Shown: positions 61,675-64,000 of the stretch, piece after piece
Numbering within the stretch: the stretch's first letter is position 1
Layout of the letters: every line of letters begins with the position of its first letter
Origin: Maribacter algicola
Lineage (GTDB): Bacteria; Bacteroidota; Bacteroidia; Flavobacteriales; Flavobacteriaceae
Direction of reading: 5' to 3'
NCBI RefSeq assembly: GCF_003933245.1
Contig: NZ_QUSX01000004.1
Coordinates: 1-64,000 of the forward strand
DNA: 64,000 nt
Position numbers and translations under genes: made by a program
The notes under the pieces: model-generated
Databases searched by the model: none
Seen by the model: the letters and a program-made list of their open reading frames with translations, nothing else
Told to the model about the DNA's origin: nothing

Positions 61675-61682
61675 TACTTTTG
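61675..61682 (+). promoter_or_regulatory. Putative -7 element of pyrG
   Basis: TACTTTTG fits TAnnTTTG, 25 bp before the pyrG ATG. Confidence 0.55.
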
Positions 61683-61692
61683 TGTCCCGTAA

Positions 61693-63345
<1,653 letters not shown>

Positions 63346-63361
63346 ACTGCGTATTTGGGCA

Positions 63362-63369
63362 TATATTTG
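63362..63369 (+). promoter_or_regulatory. Putative -7 element of yidC
   Basis: TATATTTG matches TAnnTTTG, 41 bp before the yidC ATG. Confidence 0.5.
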
Positions 63370-63410
63370 CTCCTTGAGAACCAAATAATTACCGCACATA
63401 TTATATTTAA

Positions 63411-64000
63411 ATGGAAGAGAAGAAATTAGATGTAAAGTCTATCATTGGGTTTGTCTTGATTTTTGGAATCTTGATTTTCATGTTCTATCAAAACAAACCT
63501 ACTCCAGAAGAACTTGAGGCTCAGAAAGCGAAACAGGAACAAATGGATGCTGCTGCGGCCGAGGAGTCATCTCCCGAGGATATTGTAATTGACGATACCC
63601 CTGCCGTAAACCTAAATGATTCTACCGCCGTTGCAGGCTACAAGAGTCAAATAGGTGCATTTGGATTTACCACGCCAAAAGGAGGAACCACGGTATTGGA
63701 GAATGATGTGCTTTATTTGGAGATAAGTAACAAAGGAGGCCATGTGGTAGAGGCAAAAATGAAAAATTTTGTCACCTATGATTCGGTTCCCGTTTATTTG
63801 GTTAAGGATGGCAATTCTGCCTATGCCATTGATTTTTCTACTACTGATAATAGGGTCTTAAATACCAAGGATTTATTCTTTGAACCCACATTGAGCAAAT
63901 CAGGAGATAACCAGGTCCTCTCCATGAAGGCCAAGACTGCCAATAACCAATTTTTGGAATATAGGTATGAGATGAAGCCAAATGAATATTTGGTAGATTT
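63411..64000 (+). CDS. yidC: Membrane protein insertase YidC, 3' end outside the window
   Basis: 196 codons are visible. The N terminus MEEKKLDVKSIIGFVLIFGI contains the first membrane helix (about 11-25), followed by a charged linker (EELEAQKAKQEQMDAA) and the start of the large periplasmic beta-sandwich (LYLEISNKGGHVVEAKMKNF). YidC inserts proteins into the inner membrane. The pyrG-yidC order is common in Flavobacteriia. The gene runs off the window. Confidence 0.93.
   Translation, partial: MEEKKLDVKSIIGFVLIFGILIFMFYQNKPTPEELEAQKAKQEQMDAAAAEESSPEDIVIDDTPAVNLNDSTAVAGYKSQIGAFGFTTPKGGTTVLENDVLYLEISNKGGHVVEAKMKNFVTYDSVPVYLVKDGNSAYAIDFSTTDNRVLNTKDLFFEPTLSKSGDNQVLSMKAKTANNQFLEYRYEMKPNEYLVD

Overview
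The window comes from a member of the Bacteroidota, most likely a marine Flavobacteriaceae. The grounds are: a type IX secretion (T9SS) type B sorting domain and a PorP/SprF protein, many promoters of the Bacteroidetes form TAnnTTTG, a bacillithiol enzyme (BshC), the block cinA-rpmB-rpmG-DUF4295-ftsY, a UbiB-family kinase paired with a TetR-like protein, and several families largely confined to this phylum (DUF5916/CBM9 barrels, DUF2911, DUF4369, TIGR03643). GC content looks low to moderate, except in the repeat gene at the left edge. I see no rRNA, tRNA, insertion sequence, phage integrase or CRISPR array.

Layout. 1-6.4 kb: a surface locus holding the 3' part of a highly repetitive fibre/adhesin gene built from tail-fibre-like modules, a T9SS type B cargo protein and a PorP/SprF outer-membrane protein. 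6.6-9.0 kb: idi, queD, manA and a small conserved protein. 9.0-16.3 kb (minus): two paralogous CBM9/DUF5916 outer-membrane barrels, a HAD phosphatase, a DUF819 membrane protein and a DUF4369 lipoprotein. 16.4-18.1 kb (minus): an SPFH protein with a PH-like membrane protein, a DUF4177 protein and a ribbon-helix-helix protein; the last two are short genes found by direct reading. 18.2-25.1 kb: class A PBP, S1/P1 nuclease, TIGR03643 protein, AraC regulator coupled to an AlkB-like dioxygenase, a secreted protein, and a DoxX/MOSC pair. 25.1-31.9 kb: a decayed-looking gap, htpG, TetR-like/UbiB pair, FabH-like synthase and a CoA-binding protein. 31.9-46.6 kb: sodium symporter, recR, an E2 acyltransferase, an exonuclease with a C-terminal DUF3820-like domain, the coupled FAH-Hpt-cinA genes, rpmB-rpmG-DUF4295-ftsY, then a set of exported amide/peptide hydrolases, and rimO. 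46.6-64 kb: M14 carboxypeptidase, bshC, GT39-like transferase, PLP decarboxylase, SIMPL protein, guaA, LysM protein, DUF922 protein, TIM-barrel isomerase, pyrG and the start of yidC.

The most interesting unexplained signal is a candidate small-RNA family. Three intergenic elements (27.84-27.94, 54.54-54.65 and 54.69-54.77 kb) share a near-identical 5' box ending GCTATGAAAAAG, a weak internal hairpin, a TAGGTTGGTT-like box and a strong terminator hairpin. The stem sequences differ completely between copies while pairing is kept. Two further hairpins at 31.17-31.37 kb may be distant relatives on the minus strand. Other leads are the 321-bp near-identical repeat units of the fibre gene, the SPFH/RHH operon, the DUF3820-like domain fused to an exonuclease, the orphan Hpt protein overlapping cinA, and an intergenic sequence shared between 6.48 and 49.32 kb.
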